The notes beneath the pieces are model-generated. The model worked only from the letters and a program-made list of their open reading frames with translations. It was not told the origin of the DNA and made no database searches. The position numbers and the translations under genes were made by a program. A stretch of 64,000 bases of DNA. It comes from Citrus sinensis (Eukaryota; Streptophyta; Magnoliopsida; Sapindales; Rutaceae). Positions 27,101 through 40,997 of this stretch are shown in pieces. Where the stretch lies: NCBI RefSeq assembly GCF_022201045.2, contig NC_068559.1, positions 25,613,501-25,677,500 of the forward strand, given 5' to 3'. Within the stretch, counting starts at the first letter, position 1; each line of letters opens with the position of its first letter.

Positions 27101-28222
27101 TGATGCCTTGTGATGGAAAAACTTCGTGTTCTTGTCCCCTCCCTTAAACCAATCTGCCCAAGAACGCTGTTTCCAGAAAATTTCATCGTCGACTAATATG
27201 TTTTGGATTTGACGTTCCACCTCTTTAATCTTATTTCCATTGACATACTGAACTCTACTAAGCTTGAGGCTTCAGAGCTGTTCCATTAGCTTCTCCAACT
27301 TCTTTTGTCTCCCTCGGAATTCTTCTTTGCTCCACAGAATCAACCTGGCCATGGATTTCTTGGACACTTTTTAAAACATCGAAATATGATTCTCAGCATT
27401 CCATCTTTCTTGCAAGCTCCACTCTTCCTTAATAATTTCCTTACAAGCATCGCAGGAGCTCCACATATCTTCGTAATGGATCCGGGTGGCACGCCTTTGG
27501 TTAAAGTTCATTCCGCTGCCCCATACTTGAGCCTCCATCACCACCGGGCAATGATCTGAGGTCCAAGAGTCAATATTCGTGGCTACAACATCTGAAAATA
27601 CGTCTCTCCAAGCGTCATTACAAACAAACCTATCTAGTCTTTCTTTTACAAAAACGGGGCCGAACCTTCCATTGCTCCACGTATAAGGGTACCCCTTGTA
27701 ACCAACATCTAACAGATCACAGTTTCGAAGAGCTTCTCTAAAGTCAGTAATTAAGCTTAACTGCCTCTCATTCCCTCGACTCTTTTCATAAGGATGAAGA
27801 ATTTTATTAAAATCGCCGAAACATAACCAGGGAGTGGAAGATAAACCTGATAACCGCCTCAACAATGTCCAGGTTTGCTTTCTCTGTCTCGTGTCTTGAT
27901 GATCATAAACCCCCGTACACCGAGTAAGCTTCTCATTTTCCATCTCTATCTCGACATCAATATGATGCTTATTGAACGATTTAATTTGCACATTTGTTTT
28001 TGAATTCCAAAGTAAAGCTAGGCCACCTCCTTTTCCGATGCTACTCACAACAAAGCAATTTTTATAGTTTAGTTTTCTACTGACCTCATTCATTTGCATA
28101 GTCTTCAACTTTGTTTCACATAAGAAGACAAGATGAGGACCATGCATTTGGAGAATTTTTTTGAGAGCTAGATACATTTGGGGATTCCCCAAACCCCGAA
28201 TGTTCCAACTGAGAATTTTCAT
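24106..28222 (-). pseudogene. LINE ORF2: endonuclease, reverse transcriptase, zf-RVT, RNase H (broken)
   Basis: The APE endonuclease is at 28222-27371, starting MKILSWNIRGLGN with SDHCPV near its end. The first half of the RT is at about 27028-26417 (TKAPGPDGLPVVFYQKHW). The catalytic box FADDSLVF is in the second half at 26340-26089, now in another frame. zf-RVT-like sequence follows at 25560-24646 (WRIGNGQSIMLHKENW, PEKIKIFAWRAVKNLLLLVE). The RNase H-like tail is at 24477-24106 (EAEAIKWGLQLA, ESDAQEVVKLVN, THRSCNAIAHSLAKLAL). In-frame stops interrupt the frame near 27371, 26417, 26089 and 24646, and the frame changes between 26417 and 26340. The protein cannot be made whole from this copy. 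Confidence 0.92.
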
Positions 28223-28518
28223 GGCTTCCGGCAGGGCTGGCTTCCAACCTCCGCCGATATCTCCTCTAAGCTTGAAGTTGTGAGCTCCATTTCCTCTGTT
28301 GCTAAAGGCTCCCGATGCAACTTGGTTGGTTCTGTAATCAAAGAAAATTTCTTCATTTCCGAATGGCTTGGGTCCTCCACTTTAATCTTTTTTAGTTTCG
28401 GGTTTAGCCCTGCTCTCTCCCTATTTAGCCTTTTATGAATCCTTAGGCCCGAGCTTGCTCCCCCTTCATTTGTTGTGGCACGTGCCTGTCTCTTCCACTT
28501 CTTTTTGCTTGACTGAAT

Positions 28519-29751
28519 TTAGGATATACCCCCCTCGGCATATAATTCCATTTCCTCTGTTTCCTCTTGGGCTACATATGAGCCCAATGTTTCCTTGTGT
28601 CTCTCGGCCCTGACTACTTCCATTTTTTCCCCCTCAGCTGAATTTGCCTTTCCCGCTTTAATTCTCACATCTCTAGGGACTGTTGCATTGCCAGTACTTC
28701 CTCTCTGCATTTCGCCGTTAGCCTGCTTCATCATCATCATTTCTGTCCCACTTTTCATTAAATGTTGTTCACCCACCCACGCCACCTCTCTAGTCCTATC
28801 AATCTCTTTAGTTTGACATGTTTCCTCCTCCCCAGGTCCTAACCCGTTTTTTTCAACTGGGTTCGCTTGCTCTTGCTGGTGTTTTTGGGACTTGTTATGG
28901 AATTCTGAACTTGCCGATTTTTCAGCTCTTTCTCCTTCATTTTGCCATCTCTCTTTGCTACGGTGTTTCTTTGAGCGTCCCTCGATCATAAGTGCTTTCA
29001 TCCACATCCCAAATGAAAATTCTTCTTTTAGTTGGCCTTGGTACTGAGCACACTCCTTGAATTGATGACCGATAATACCACAGCTGAAGCAAAAATCTGG
29101 CAAACGTTCGTACACTACTGGCATTGGGATATCTGTCTCGCCTTCTTGTTTTAGGAATAAAATTTTTTTCAATGGCTGTGTAATGTTGATGGAAATCCTA
29201 AGTCTTGCAAATTCCCCAAAGCAGTCTCCATTCTCATCTGTTTCAACCTCTTCCACTTTTCTTATTATTCCTCCGAGCTCTTGAAGGAAGTCCCTCTCCA
29301 TACACGCAATTGGAATGTTGCGGATCTGCACCCAGAAAGGGATATGAGTAAAATCTTGCTTTGAAACCTCCCCAATCCCTTTTGGTTTGGTGAGGACAAT
29401 CAACGCCCTATCGAAATGCCATGACCCCCCTGATAGCACTCTTCTTTTGCCAGCTTCTTCCGCAAACTTGAACATAAAGATATTATTTCCTAGACTCTCG
29501 ATCTTAACTTCTTTAAAAGTTTGCCAAACCTGTTGTAAAGCAATTTTGAGTCCTCTATTGACGCCCCTTGAGAGAAGTATTTTACCCATTAGACAGCCTG
29601 CTAACACTTGTCCTCTTTGGTCTTTCATGTTTACTACCAACGACAGTTTACTTTTATCTTCCTCTCTAATCGTGATTGCTTTACACTTCCGGATTAATTC
29701 TTCAGTATCCATGGATTTATTGCAAGAGAGAGATTTGATAATAACAATCAC
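28519..29751 (-). CDS. LINE ORF1, gag-like nucleic-acid-binding protein
   Basis: An open frame of 410 residues. The N-terminal part resembles the DUF4283 region of plant L1 ORF1 proteins (CLMGKILLSRGVNRG, GSWHFDRALIVLTKPKG, FTHIPFWVQIRNIP). A CCHC zinc knuckle (CFSCGIIGHQFKEC) follows at about residues 222-235. The rest is charged and low in structure. It would coat LINE RNA. It ends about 300 bp before ORF2. Being open does not show that it is expressed. Confidence 0.88.
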   Translation of the reverse strand: MIVIIKSLSCNKSMDTEELIRKCKAITIREEDKSKLSLVVNMKDQRGQVLAGCLMGKILLSRGVNRGLKIALQQVWQTFKEVKIESLGNNIFMFKFAEEAGKRRVLSGGSWHFDRALIVLTKPKGIGEVSKQDFTHIPFWVQIRNIPIACMERDFLQELGGIIRKVEEVETDENGDCFGEFARLRISINITQPLKKILFLKQEGETDIPMPVVYERLPDFCFSCGIIGHQFKECAQYQGQLKEEFSFGMWMKALMIEGRSKKHRSKERWQNEGERAEKSASSEFHNKSQKHQQEQANPVEKNGLGPGEEETCQTKEIDRTREVAWVGEQHLMKSGTEMMMMKQANGEMQRGSTGNATVPRDVRIKAGKANSAEGEKMEVVRAERHKETLGSYVAQEETEEMELYAEGGIS

Positions 29752-29974
29752 CTAACTATAAGAACCTGTGTAATAAAAACCTTCACCAACTCTACTCTAC
29801 CCTTTACTGCACTTCAACTAACCAACCTTACGCAGTTAATCTAACTGTAAATTAAAACCAACAGCACTCACTCTCGGAGTGACCATGTGGGTCATTCAGA
29901 CCCCTCAAAAGACTTCCATTCATGAGGCTCTATCAGAGAGAGAGAGAGAGAGCTCGTGAGGGAAGACTAACGCT

Positions 29975-29990
29975 AATGATTGTGGTTGAT
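29975..29990. repeat. target-site duplication of the LINE (5' end side)
   Basis: aatgattgtggttgat, a perfect match to 24056-24071, directly outside the LINE 5' end. Confidence 0.93.
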
Positions 29991-30619
29991 AAATGTAGTG
30001 GAGTCTAAAATTTTAAGAACCCTATTATTATTATTATTATTTTAAAAAGTGATCAATATTTTAGATTAGAGATCATCAACTTTTTTTCTTTAATTAAAGT
30101 TCTACAAGAGCTTTTTAATTAAATCTTATAATATGCCATCTAAAAATACATAGTACATTGTGGAAGACACCATTTTTTTGTAATAAGAATTCATGATTTT
30201 ATCATGATCTTGTTCATTTATCATTGCAACTCGTGAAAAAAAATTTATTGCTGGGGTGGAGAAATGAATAATACCCCCGTCTATTACTATACTTCCAAAT
30301 GGACATCTATCCACTGGTATTATAATGAACTGGATTTCACAAGCATCAGAATTCAAGAACTAATATGAGAAGAACAGAGAAAGAAGGCTGTTTCTCATAT
30401 AAGAAAGTTAAAAACTAATGAAATTGTTCAACTCTGTGCCTTCCAAATCCCCCCCAAAGGGAAAAACCATAAACCTCATAACTAAACATATAATAAACCA
30501 AAACCAAGACCATTAAGCACTCGTCCTTTATTCCAAACATCCAAATCATAAGGATTAAGATTTTAAGACCCAACTGAAACATGAAAAACAAAGGCCTTGG
30601 ACCATCAACAAATTCAGCT
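29991..30619. other. 3' flank of GAPC
   Basis: AT-rich DNA and the 3' UTR of the GAPDH gene. Short open frames have no recognisable content. Confidence 0.55.
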
Positions 30620-32960
<2,341 letters not shown>

Positions 32961-33058
32961 TGATATTATCGAAAATGAGAAAGTAGTGAAGGTTTGTTTA
33001 ACGCTGCAATTTTGGCTTGGGTGCGTTGTTTGTGAGGATGGGAGGATTAATTAGAGGG

Positions 33059-33067
33059 TTATTTAAA
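33059..33067 (-). promoter_or_regulatory. candidate TATA box of GAPC
   Basis: The minus strand reads TTTAAATAA about 100 bases upstream of the GAPC ATG, a reasonable TATA position with a short 5' UTR. Motif and spacing only. Confidence 0.4.
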
Positions 33068-33101
33068 GGGAGAGGGAGAGGGAGTGGTCAGTGGTGGGGG
33101 T

Positions 33102-33107
33102 CACGTG
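33102..33107. promoter_or_regulatory. G-box (CACGTG) upstream of GAPC
   Basis: A perfect palindromic CACGTG within gtcacgtgac, about 145 bp upstream of the GAPC start and 35-45 bp beyond the TATA-like motif. bZIP and bHLH factors bind such sites. Use in vivo is not shown. Confidence 0.5.
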
Positions 33108-34824
33108 ACTTTTTTTTTTAATTTTTATTTTTCTTGGACGAAAAGAAAGTCAGTAACTTTTAGATCGAAGCCGCTGGTTATATTAATCCCTGTCCGCAGC
33201 CGCTGATTTAGTTTTTAATGTTAACAAGTTCCACGCGATCGTATGCCGTATGAACGTCAAGCGCCAGTTAGTTCTGATTTGTCAGGCAGATTTTGAAGGA
33301 GGTGTTTGAACGCGCGGGAAAAGGAGCGTGGGAATCAGGATCTCCTTTGGCGGAATATTCGAGTTTTCCAGAGGCATGATCCTCCCAATGGGCTTAAAAA
33401 TTTGTCCGTGGACCCAACCAAAAAGGCCAAGGCCTGTCTGGTCGTACTGGACTTCGGCTTTCGACGGTTCGATTGTAAAAGTCAAAGGTTGAAAGTATTG
33501 GCGACGGGCCAATCGGAGCTTGACAACAAAGAATAGAAGAACGCCTGCCGTTGAGTTTGTGCAACAACAAATCAAAACTTGAAACGTTCCATGCCATTTT
33601 TCTATAACTTTTATTCTACGCCTCTAGAATTATTCTACGTTGGCTTTGCGAACAAGTTAAAATTATCCTTGTTTCCCGCACAATGTCTTTGTTTAATTTT
33701 TTTTTTTTTTTTGAATACATGTCTTTGTTTAATTAAAAGGATGTTTTACTGAAGAATCATCCAAATGAATTTTTTTTTTCCCCCGAGAAATTAGTAGAAA
33801 TCATATGATACGCCATCTTGCATGCAGCATGAAGTCAGTGGTCGCGGACGGTGGGCTTAGATAAATAGTCAACGCATACGAAAATTGCATTCAGGTTTCT
33901 AGTAGCTGGGCAAAGAGAATGTGAAATTTGTGCATGGAGCTTGAGGTCATCCCTTACCTTATATCTAATGTGAATTGTGTGATCTAATCTCGATATTGAC
34001 ATTATGATGTACATAAATCTAATGCATTATTGTCGGCATTAGGAGACAGTGATCTCATCTCACCTTGTCTTGTCAGTTGCCATTTCAAAATTGAATTTCT
34101 TATCATGTGTTCAAGTTTAACCACAGGTCCATTTGTCAATCCATTCATTTCCCTTATTCGTCTAGAAGTTTAACACATGCGAATTATTTGTGGTTGGTTT
34201 AAATGACATTGTTACTTATATTTAAGACAAAAAACGTCTAGAGGTTTCCTATCCTATCGGGTCTAATTTGGAGTTTAGGTAAACTGTTAGCATCAAATTT
34301 ATCCGTAATTGCATGCAAAGGAAAGTTTACGTGCATAACTGCATGTAAAGGATTTAGCTTTAAAAGAATTGAAAGCTTGTGATCCAGCTAAATTTAGCTA
34401 CCACATCTGACGGATCTTGTTGAAATGACGTTTATTTTAAATTCAATCTACAAGTTTTTTCTCCTTTTATTTCTGCAATTCTATTGCTAATAATGAATAA
34501 CAACCAACCCCACATTGTGCATTCTTTGTTTAGAGTCTTTTGAATGAATGCCTGGCCGCAGCTAATGGATGACTCTGTCTTTCATTTACATCCGCAAACA
34601 GAAGCTAAGCTTCCTTGTTTGGAGAAGTTCGAAGGCTTAGGAAGCTGGGTATTAGCATAATAAATACCAAGAGTTTGATCATAGATCTTACTTTGTACAC
34701 TGTCCTTCTTGTTTTTGTTTTGTTACTTGGAGAAGGGGTCATCTTAATTTCTTGCTAGGGTGATCTCTTTCTCCCCTTAATTCAATCTCTCTCTCCCCGG
34801 CCCTCTTGCAGCTTCTTTAATAAC

Positions 34825-35223
34825 ATGGGAGGTTCATCTTTCAAATGGGTTAGACCTGAGGTATTTCTTTTTTCTGTTTTTTCATCTTAGTTTATGAATC
34901 TTGAATATTTTTTTGATGTGAGGATGTACAAGATATGGGTTGATTAATCAGTAAGTATTTGTTTGTGTTGTGTGGCTGGTGTATAGGTGTATCCCTTGTT
35001 CGGAGCCTTAGGCGCAGCAGTTGGCATTTGTGCTGTGCAACTTGTGAGGAACGCATGGACCAACCCAGAAGTGAGGCTAACAAAAGCGAACCGGACTGCA
35101 GGAGTGCTAGAGAACTTTGATGAAGGATACAGATACAAGGAAAATGCCTTGAGGAGGTTTGTCCGCGACAAGCCTCCCCAGATCATGCCATCAGTCAACG
35201 AATTCTTCTCCAGAGACAATTGA
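34825..35223 (+). CDS. B12D / NADH dehydrogenase MLRQ-subunit-like protein
   Basis: Two exons (34825-34860 and 34987-35223) encode 90 residues: MGGSSFKWVRPEVYPLFGAL, one membrane segment (LFGALGAAVGICAVQLVRNA), then the conserved NPEVRLTKANRTAGVLENFD and a basic tail ending in NEFFSRDN. B12D proteins belong to the NDUFA4/MLRQ family of small mitochondrial inner-membrane proteins linked to respiratory complexes and, in some plants, to seed germination and low oxygen. The exon 1 donor (gag|gtattt) and acceptor (tatag|gtg) keep the frame. The start is the first ATG in a short leader. Single TM topology is clear. The exact complex is not settled by sequence. Confidence 0.9.
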
Positions 35224-35664
35224 TTCATTGAAGAAATTAGGATAAATACATTCTTTTTCCCAAAAAAAAACTAAATGCATCAGTGACCATGCCTGAAAGT
35301 TGATGTATGATCTACATTTTTACTAATAAATTGCTAACCACAATCTACTGAGCATGTATCTCATTGTTTTCTGTTTGTTTCTTTATAAATTGCTAACCAC
35401 AATTTCCAAGAGAAGAGTTATTTCAGGAATTGGGAGCTAGTAATATTGAAGCCGAAAACTTTTGAATTGCAATGCTTATTTGCTCTTACAATCTATCTAT
35501 CAACTATTGTTAAAAATTTACTCTGGTCTATAATATAGTTACTTCAGAATCTAGTGTGTTAAAATGTTTTGTGTCATGGATCTTGTATTTTGTCAGCTTT
35601 ATATGCCGGTCCTGTTACTTCTATTGGATCTGACCCGAGAGGTAGCTGCGGTTTCATTATTCCC
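35224..35664. other. convergent 3' region between the B12D and ABCC genes
   Basis: 3' UTRs of two convergent genes. The piece at about 35395-35445 (aaccacaatttccaagagaa) recurs at 49310-49350, the left end of the ABCC duplicate. Confidence 0.6.
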
Positions 35665-38600
35665 TCAAGATAAATCCCTGTTTCGGTTACTTTTGGATGT
35701 TCTTCTCAAGAATTCTGCCACTAACTTTGAGAACGAAGAAGAATTATCCTCAAGTAACTGCCTTGGCGAGTCATACTCTAAAACTTTACCTGCATAGCAT
35801 TAACCAAAATATATAGTGACGTGCATTTTTTGCACAACTGGCATTTACGTAAATAATTTAAGCCTAAAAGTATAGTTGTCCATGTGTTGTCAAGAGCAAA
35901 AAACTTGATTTTGAGAAGGATTATTTCAGCTTACCTTCATCAAGAACAAGAACCAAGTCATTGTCAATAACGGTGGGTATCCGATGTGCCACAGTGATGA
36001 CAGTGCATCTGCTTGTTTCTTCTCTTATTGTCTGTTGTATCAAATTGTCTGTTGCTGTATCGATAGATGCTGTGGCCTCATCCAATACCAAAATTCTCTT
36101 CTTCTTCAGAAGCACCCTTGCCAAGCATACAAGTTGCCTCTGTCCTACACTCCAATTTTCCCCGTCTTCAGCCACTGGTGCATCGAGAAGCCTCTGGTCC
36201 TGCCTTACTATCTCCGCTAGATGACACTTGTTGATAACCTGTGTAATATGTTTGTTTAATGAAAAATTAAGTATATTCACATTGGTAACTTTTATGTGTT
36301 AACAGTTTTGAAATTTTTACCTCCCAGATTTCTTGATCAGAATGCTGTTCCAGAGGATCCAGATTAGTCCTTACAGTTCCTTGGAACAACATTGGATCTT
36401 GTGGAATTATACTCAACCTAGATCTCAAGTCCTGCAAACCTATCATCGAAATATCTACTCCATCAATCAGAATTCGTCCTCCAGAAGGCTCAACTACCCT
36501 GAAGAGAGCTTGGATTAGAGTGGACTTCCCACTCCCCGTTCTTCCCACAACTCCGATTTTCTTTTCTCCAGGAAAGGTGCAAGTTATTCCTTTCAGGACC
36601 ATAGGGAGGGTAGGATTATATTGGACAAGAAGGTTTTCAAGTTCAATTTTTCCACTGCTTGGCCATTCAGGAGATGGCCTGCTATTCTTTATCACAAGGG
36701 GAGCTTCACTTGGTATGTTTGTGAACTGAAGAATTCTCTCAACCGATATCATTTTGTTCTCAACATTGCACAGGTTCCATATCACCCAAGCCTGAAGTAC
36801 ATTCAGGTTCAAACCATAGGTTGCTGCCAATCCTGCCAAGCCTGATAACAGATCAACAAGGACGTCAGTTGAAATTGACATTTAAATGTTTAAATGAATA
36901 ACAATGCATTTCTCAATTGTTCTTATTTTGTCACAGCTGTTGGGCTAATGGAAATGAAGAGCTGTAGGAACTTACTGGGATCAATGGCTGACCTAGGCAA
37001 GGTCACCAAAATGATCAGAACAAGGAAGAAAGCAAAGTTGAAAAGAAGGTTAATTCGAAGGCATAGCCATTCCATTGTTCCGCAGTTGTGGAAGGTGACG
37101 CAAGAGTAATCATCAATCAAGCTGTGACTCCTCAGCAAGAAACGATTTTCCTGATTAAAACACCGAATTGTTGTGGCTCCTGCGATGGATTCTGAGAAGT
37201 GATGAAGGATTGGAGCCTTTCTAGTTCCGACCATTCTTGCCAGTTCTCTAGCAGTGGTAATATAATAAGCCTGCAAAAGATAGTGGCACCTTGCTGTATT
37301 TACCACCTGAATATTTGTATAGAATAACAATCATAGAAAAGAGGACAATGATAATAACTGACAATAATTTTGAATGATGCATATATGATTATCGTGGTCC
37401 TTTTTCCTTCATCTATTGTCATCTATGAGCTGACTGTATTGTGACAAACATGAAAGAGAACGATTCTAGAAATAGATAACTTTCTTGCCTGATACCATAT
37501 GGAGATCCCAAGAATGACAAGGAACAAAGGGAAGACCTGCCAAGCAGCCTGGGACATAAGGATGATTATGCTTAATAGCTGAATTAGTGCAAATGCTAGG
37601 CCAGCTAATCTGTAGGGAATGTCCGTGTCCACTGTGCTTTGATCTGTAGAGCACTGTAATGACATAAAAGAAAAGCGATGCTTAATTTCTGGTGATAGGC
37701 GTAAAAAATGAGAAGTAAAACATAATTTAACTTGGTAATAAACAACTGAACTGACCCTGTTGAGGATTCTGCTTGAAGGTGTGGTGTCAAAGAATGAAAT
37801 AGGTCCTCGGAAAACTGATGTGATCATGTTAAGGAAGAGACGTTGAGCTGTCTTAATAGCAATAGTTGCCAACAAAACTGCCCTTCCCAATATGAAGAAA
37901 GAGCTTCCACCAGACAAGAAGATAAATACTCCTATCAACTGCTCTCTACTGACCTTGCGCTTCTCGTCTGTTGCCCAAGCAATCCAGTAATTGCTGCCCA
38001 TCTGCAGTGCCTGGAAAAGAACTTGACAAAGAAGAATAACTGGAACAAGGGCCCCTTTATACACTAAGGTTATAAAGGCTGAGTAAACAGTCCATTTTAC
38101 GCGACCCAGCTCTGTATCTTCATCCTGACTTCTCCCAGAGAACTCGCCACAGCTGATGGGGCGTGCAAATCTCTCCTCTGTGATTTGACTCATCTGACAA
38201 GGTACCCTGGATAAACATTTATCCTCTTGGGGTGGATTCACTTGATCTAATGATTTTCTGTGGGCCTTCATTTGTCTAACAAGTTCACTGTTTTGATCAG
38301 CTATCAAATCTTCATATTTTCCCGATTGCTCAATCTTGCCATCTTTCATCACCTGTAAGTATGAAATTTGAGTAAGATATAAAAGGCTTGGGTGAATGTT
38401 CCTTAGAGATACAGAATAGAGTACTACATACCAAAACAAGATCTGCAGCATCTAAGAATTCCAATTGATGAGTAGTGTATAAGACGGTCTTCTGAGACAA
38501 GAGCCCCATGAGACATTGCTGCAACAAATTCCAAAATTTTAGAAAATTTATCTAAACCTACTAAAAGAAAGTTTTAACAGATATGGTTAATGGAAAAAAG

Positions 38601-40997
38601 AAGTTGATGAAACAATGAAAACGTTCTTGCCTTGAACAAATGCGTTCCAGTATGTGCATCAACGGCACTAAAAGGGTCATCGAAGATGTAAACATCTGAA
38701 TTGCTATAGACTGCTCGAGCTAGTTGAATCCTTTGCTTCTGTCCACCACTTAGGTTTATTCCTCTCTCTCCAACTACACTGAGATCTCCATCAGCCCACA
38801 TCTCAATGTCCTGGTTCAAAGCACATCCCTCTAAGACCTCCTCATAGAAAGATTGCCTCATATCCTTGCCGAAAAGAATATTCTCTCTAATGGTGCCGGT
38901 TTGAATCCAAGAGCTCTGGGGTACATATGCCTTTTTTCCATGAACCTTAATTGCAGCTCCGGATATCCTGGGAATCTCACCTAGTATACTGCTAAGCAGG
39001 CTTGATTTGCCTGACCCAACAGATCCACAAACTGCAACCTTGGAACCTTTCATTATTTTCATTTTATCTGTAAGTTTAATTGTAGGCTTCTTAAAGTTTT
39101 CTTCTCTTGCATCCCAAGCATATTCCCCTGCTTCAATATCAATAGCAACATCAGATGCCTTTGATGTAGGCTCTGTTATTGGCTTCTTTTGGTTGTCTTC
39201 TTTGATGAACTCCTGGATACGATAAATGGAGACCTTAGTCTGAGCAATCATGGAGATTAGCTCTGGCAAGTTGTATATTGGTTCTTGAAGGATTCTGAAA
39301 GTTGCTAAAGCAGAGAGAACTGCACCTGATGTCAATGGTGTTTTCAACAAAATGCAAACTCCAAAAGTGATTACAGAAACTAAGGTCGGTGAAGCCCAAA
39401 AGAGAAAAGCAATTGCTGAACATGTATACAGGTACTTCTTCAGTGAGTCTCTCTCAATTTCTCTAAGTCGCAGAAGCTTCTTCAAAAATTCCTGCTCCCA
39501 AGAAAGCAATTTTAACACTCTCATGCTTTTTAGAGTCTCTGAGGTTGCCTTAATTCTTGCATCTTTAGCTTCCATGATCATGGAATGAAACCTTTCTTGC
39601 CTATTTGCCAATGGTGTGTTGCTCACCATGACAAAAATTGTAGAAAAGAGAGCAGCGAAGGCGGGAGCAGCACCCAGATTCTTATACAGGATAACAAGAG
39701 CCAAAAAGACCTGGACTGGTAGCAACCAAATTCTGTGAATGTACAAGAAGAAGTCTCCAATCCTCTCAACATCCACATTGATCATATTTATTATTATACC
39801 ACTACTGGGACCTGCAAACTTAATTGCCATAGATCTCTTGTAAATCAGTACCGTGAGAGCTGACCTTACTCGTATTCCAATTCGATTAGCACCGAAATAC
39901 CATTGTCTTTGAGTTAGTGACTCTACTGTCTTTGCAACGAGAAAAACTGACGCTAGGACTAGTCCGTAGTGGTAACTTGAGTGGTCATGCTTTCCCGACA
40001 GAAAACTCACAAAGTTTGTGATTAAAAATGGACCAATATAGGACGCGATTGTGTTAACTCCTACAAATTACAAAACCTTCAAAGTAAGCATATAGAATTT
40101 GTCGTACAAAATCTGCTGAGTAACAGAAGACTGAAAATAGGTACCTGCAAAAGCAGCATTCAGAGCCAGAGATTTCCATACAGCATGAATTATGACTTTA
40201 GGCAGTGAAGTTGCTTCCGTTTTCTGTTTGCCAAGCGATTCTTCCAGCAGTGATGAAGCATCGTTTGCTGTCTCAGATTGAGGAATAGGAGGAATATGAT
40301 GCAACTCAAGTTTCTGGATCCTGCCCCTCTGAAAAAGTTGATTGAGCCAATGAAATGTGATTTTGCTCAAAACTCCAGCACTTGCAAAGGTGCTAATATT
40401 TTTGCATAAAAACTCGTCATCCTCCTCTCGAAGTAATGGAATGTCAAGGTCACTGGGATCTCTAGCACAACAACATGCATATGTAGCATTGAAACAAAGC
40501 AGAACCAGCAAGGGCAATGACACAAAATCAACAGCTTTAGCTTCTGGCAAAATATGAGGCAATCCTATGGAGCTCAAATGGGTTAAAAGATAAACAGAAA
40601 CACAAACCAAAACAATAACCAAATGAACGACCCACCAAAGAACAAGCACTAAAGGCCACCTTTTGTGCTCTCCAAGGGTTCTGTAATATCTTGAACACAA
40701 TGCAACTACAGTTGCTAGAGCCCAAGTCACAACCAAGGAGACAGATTTAAAAGAAACAATTCTAAAATTCCAATACTCGTAGAATCCAAAACCCATATAC
40801 AAAATGAAGATTAAAACATTGCAAAGGACAATAACTAGACCAGCTGCTCTACGTGCCATTAGTACACAACCATCATCTCTCCTACGTTTCAAAATTTCTA
40901 TCCAGAGACGCGTAAATAGCCCAATGAAAAACGCCACATTGACGCTCTCCAGGACCTTATCCGCTGAAACTAACTCTAAATTTTGGAAATATCCCAT
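35665..40997 (-). CDS. ABC transporter, subfamily C (MRP type)
   Basis: A full-length ABCC transporter, usually vacuolar or plasma-membrane, moving glutathione conjugates or other organic anions. Nine exons: 40997-40145, 40060-38631, 38518-38432, 38352-37756, 37653-37489, 37270-36976, 36841-36321, 36238-35935 and 35789-35665 (4377 nt, 1458 aa). An N-terminal TMD0 with about five segments is followed by TMD1, NBD1 (Walker [10 protein letters not shown], signature LSGGQKQR, Walker [13 protein letters not shown]), TMD2 and NBD2 (Walker [10 protein letters not shown], signature-like WSVGQRQL, Walker [13 protein letters not shown], switch His in VAHRIPT). The weakened NBD2 signature without LSGGQ is usual in plant ABCCs. 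Introns 2 and 5 use GC donors (AG|GCAAGA). It looks closest to Arabidopsis ABCC9/ABCC15 from memory. The substrate cannot be read from sequence. Confidence 0.93.

Larger units (their letters stand above)
24072..29974 (-). mobile_element. full-length L1-type LINE with a C-terminal RNase H
   Basis: A 5.9-kb non-LTR retrotransposon on the minus strand. Its 5' end at 29974 opens with about 220 bp of leader including a (CT)n tract, then ORF1 (29751-28519), ORF2 (28222 to about 24106) and a short poly(A) tail (poly-T at 24072-24085). Identical 16-bp target-site duplications flank it. Domain order is gag-like protein with a zinc knuckle, then APE-type endonuclease, reverse transcriptase, zf-RVT and RNase H, typical of plant L1 elements. 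ORF1 is open, while ORF2 is interrupted by several stops and at least one frame change, so the copy is not autonomous. It sits between the PPR and GAPC genes. Confidence 0.95.
32961..34824. other. divergent promoter region between GAPC and the B12D gene
   Basis: 1.86 kb between two divergent starts. It contains the GAPC promoter motifs. 33280-33600 has open frames on both strands but none looks like a known protein. The rest is AT-rich with no repeat recognised. Confidence 0.55.

Noticed and set aside
33282-33597. Open frames on both strands between GAPC and the B12D gene
   Set aside because: The translations lack any recognisable motif, the frames overlap one another, and there is no intron or start context. 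Probably chance in a GC-richer patch.
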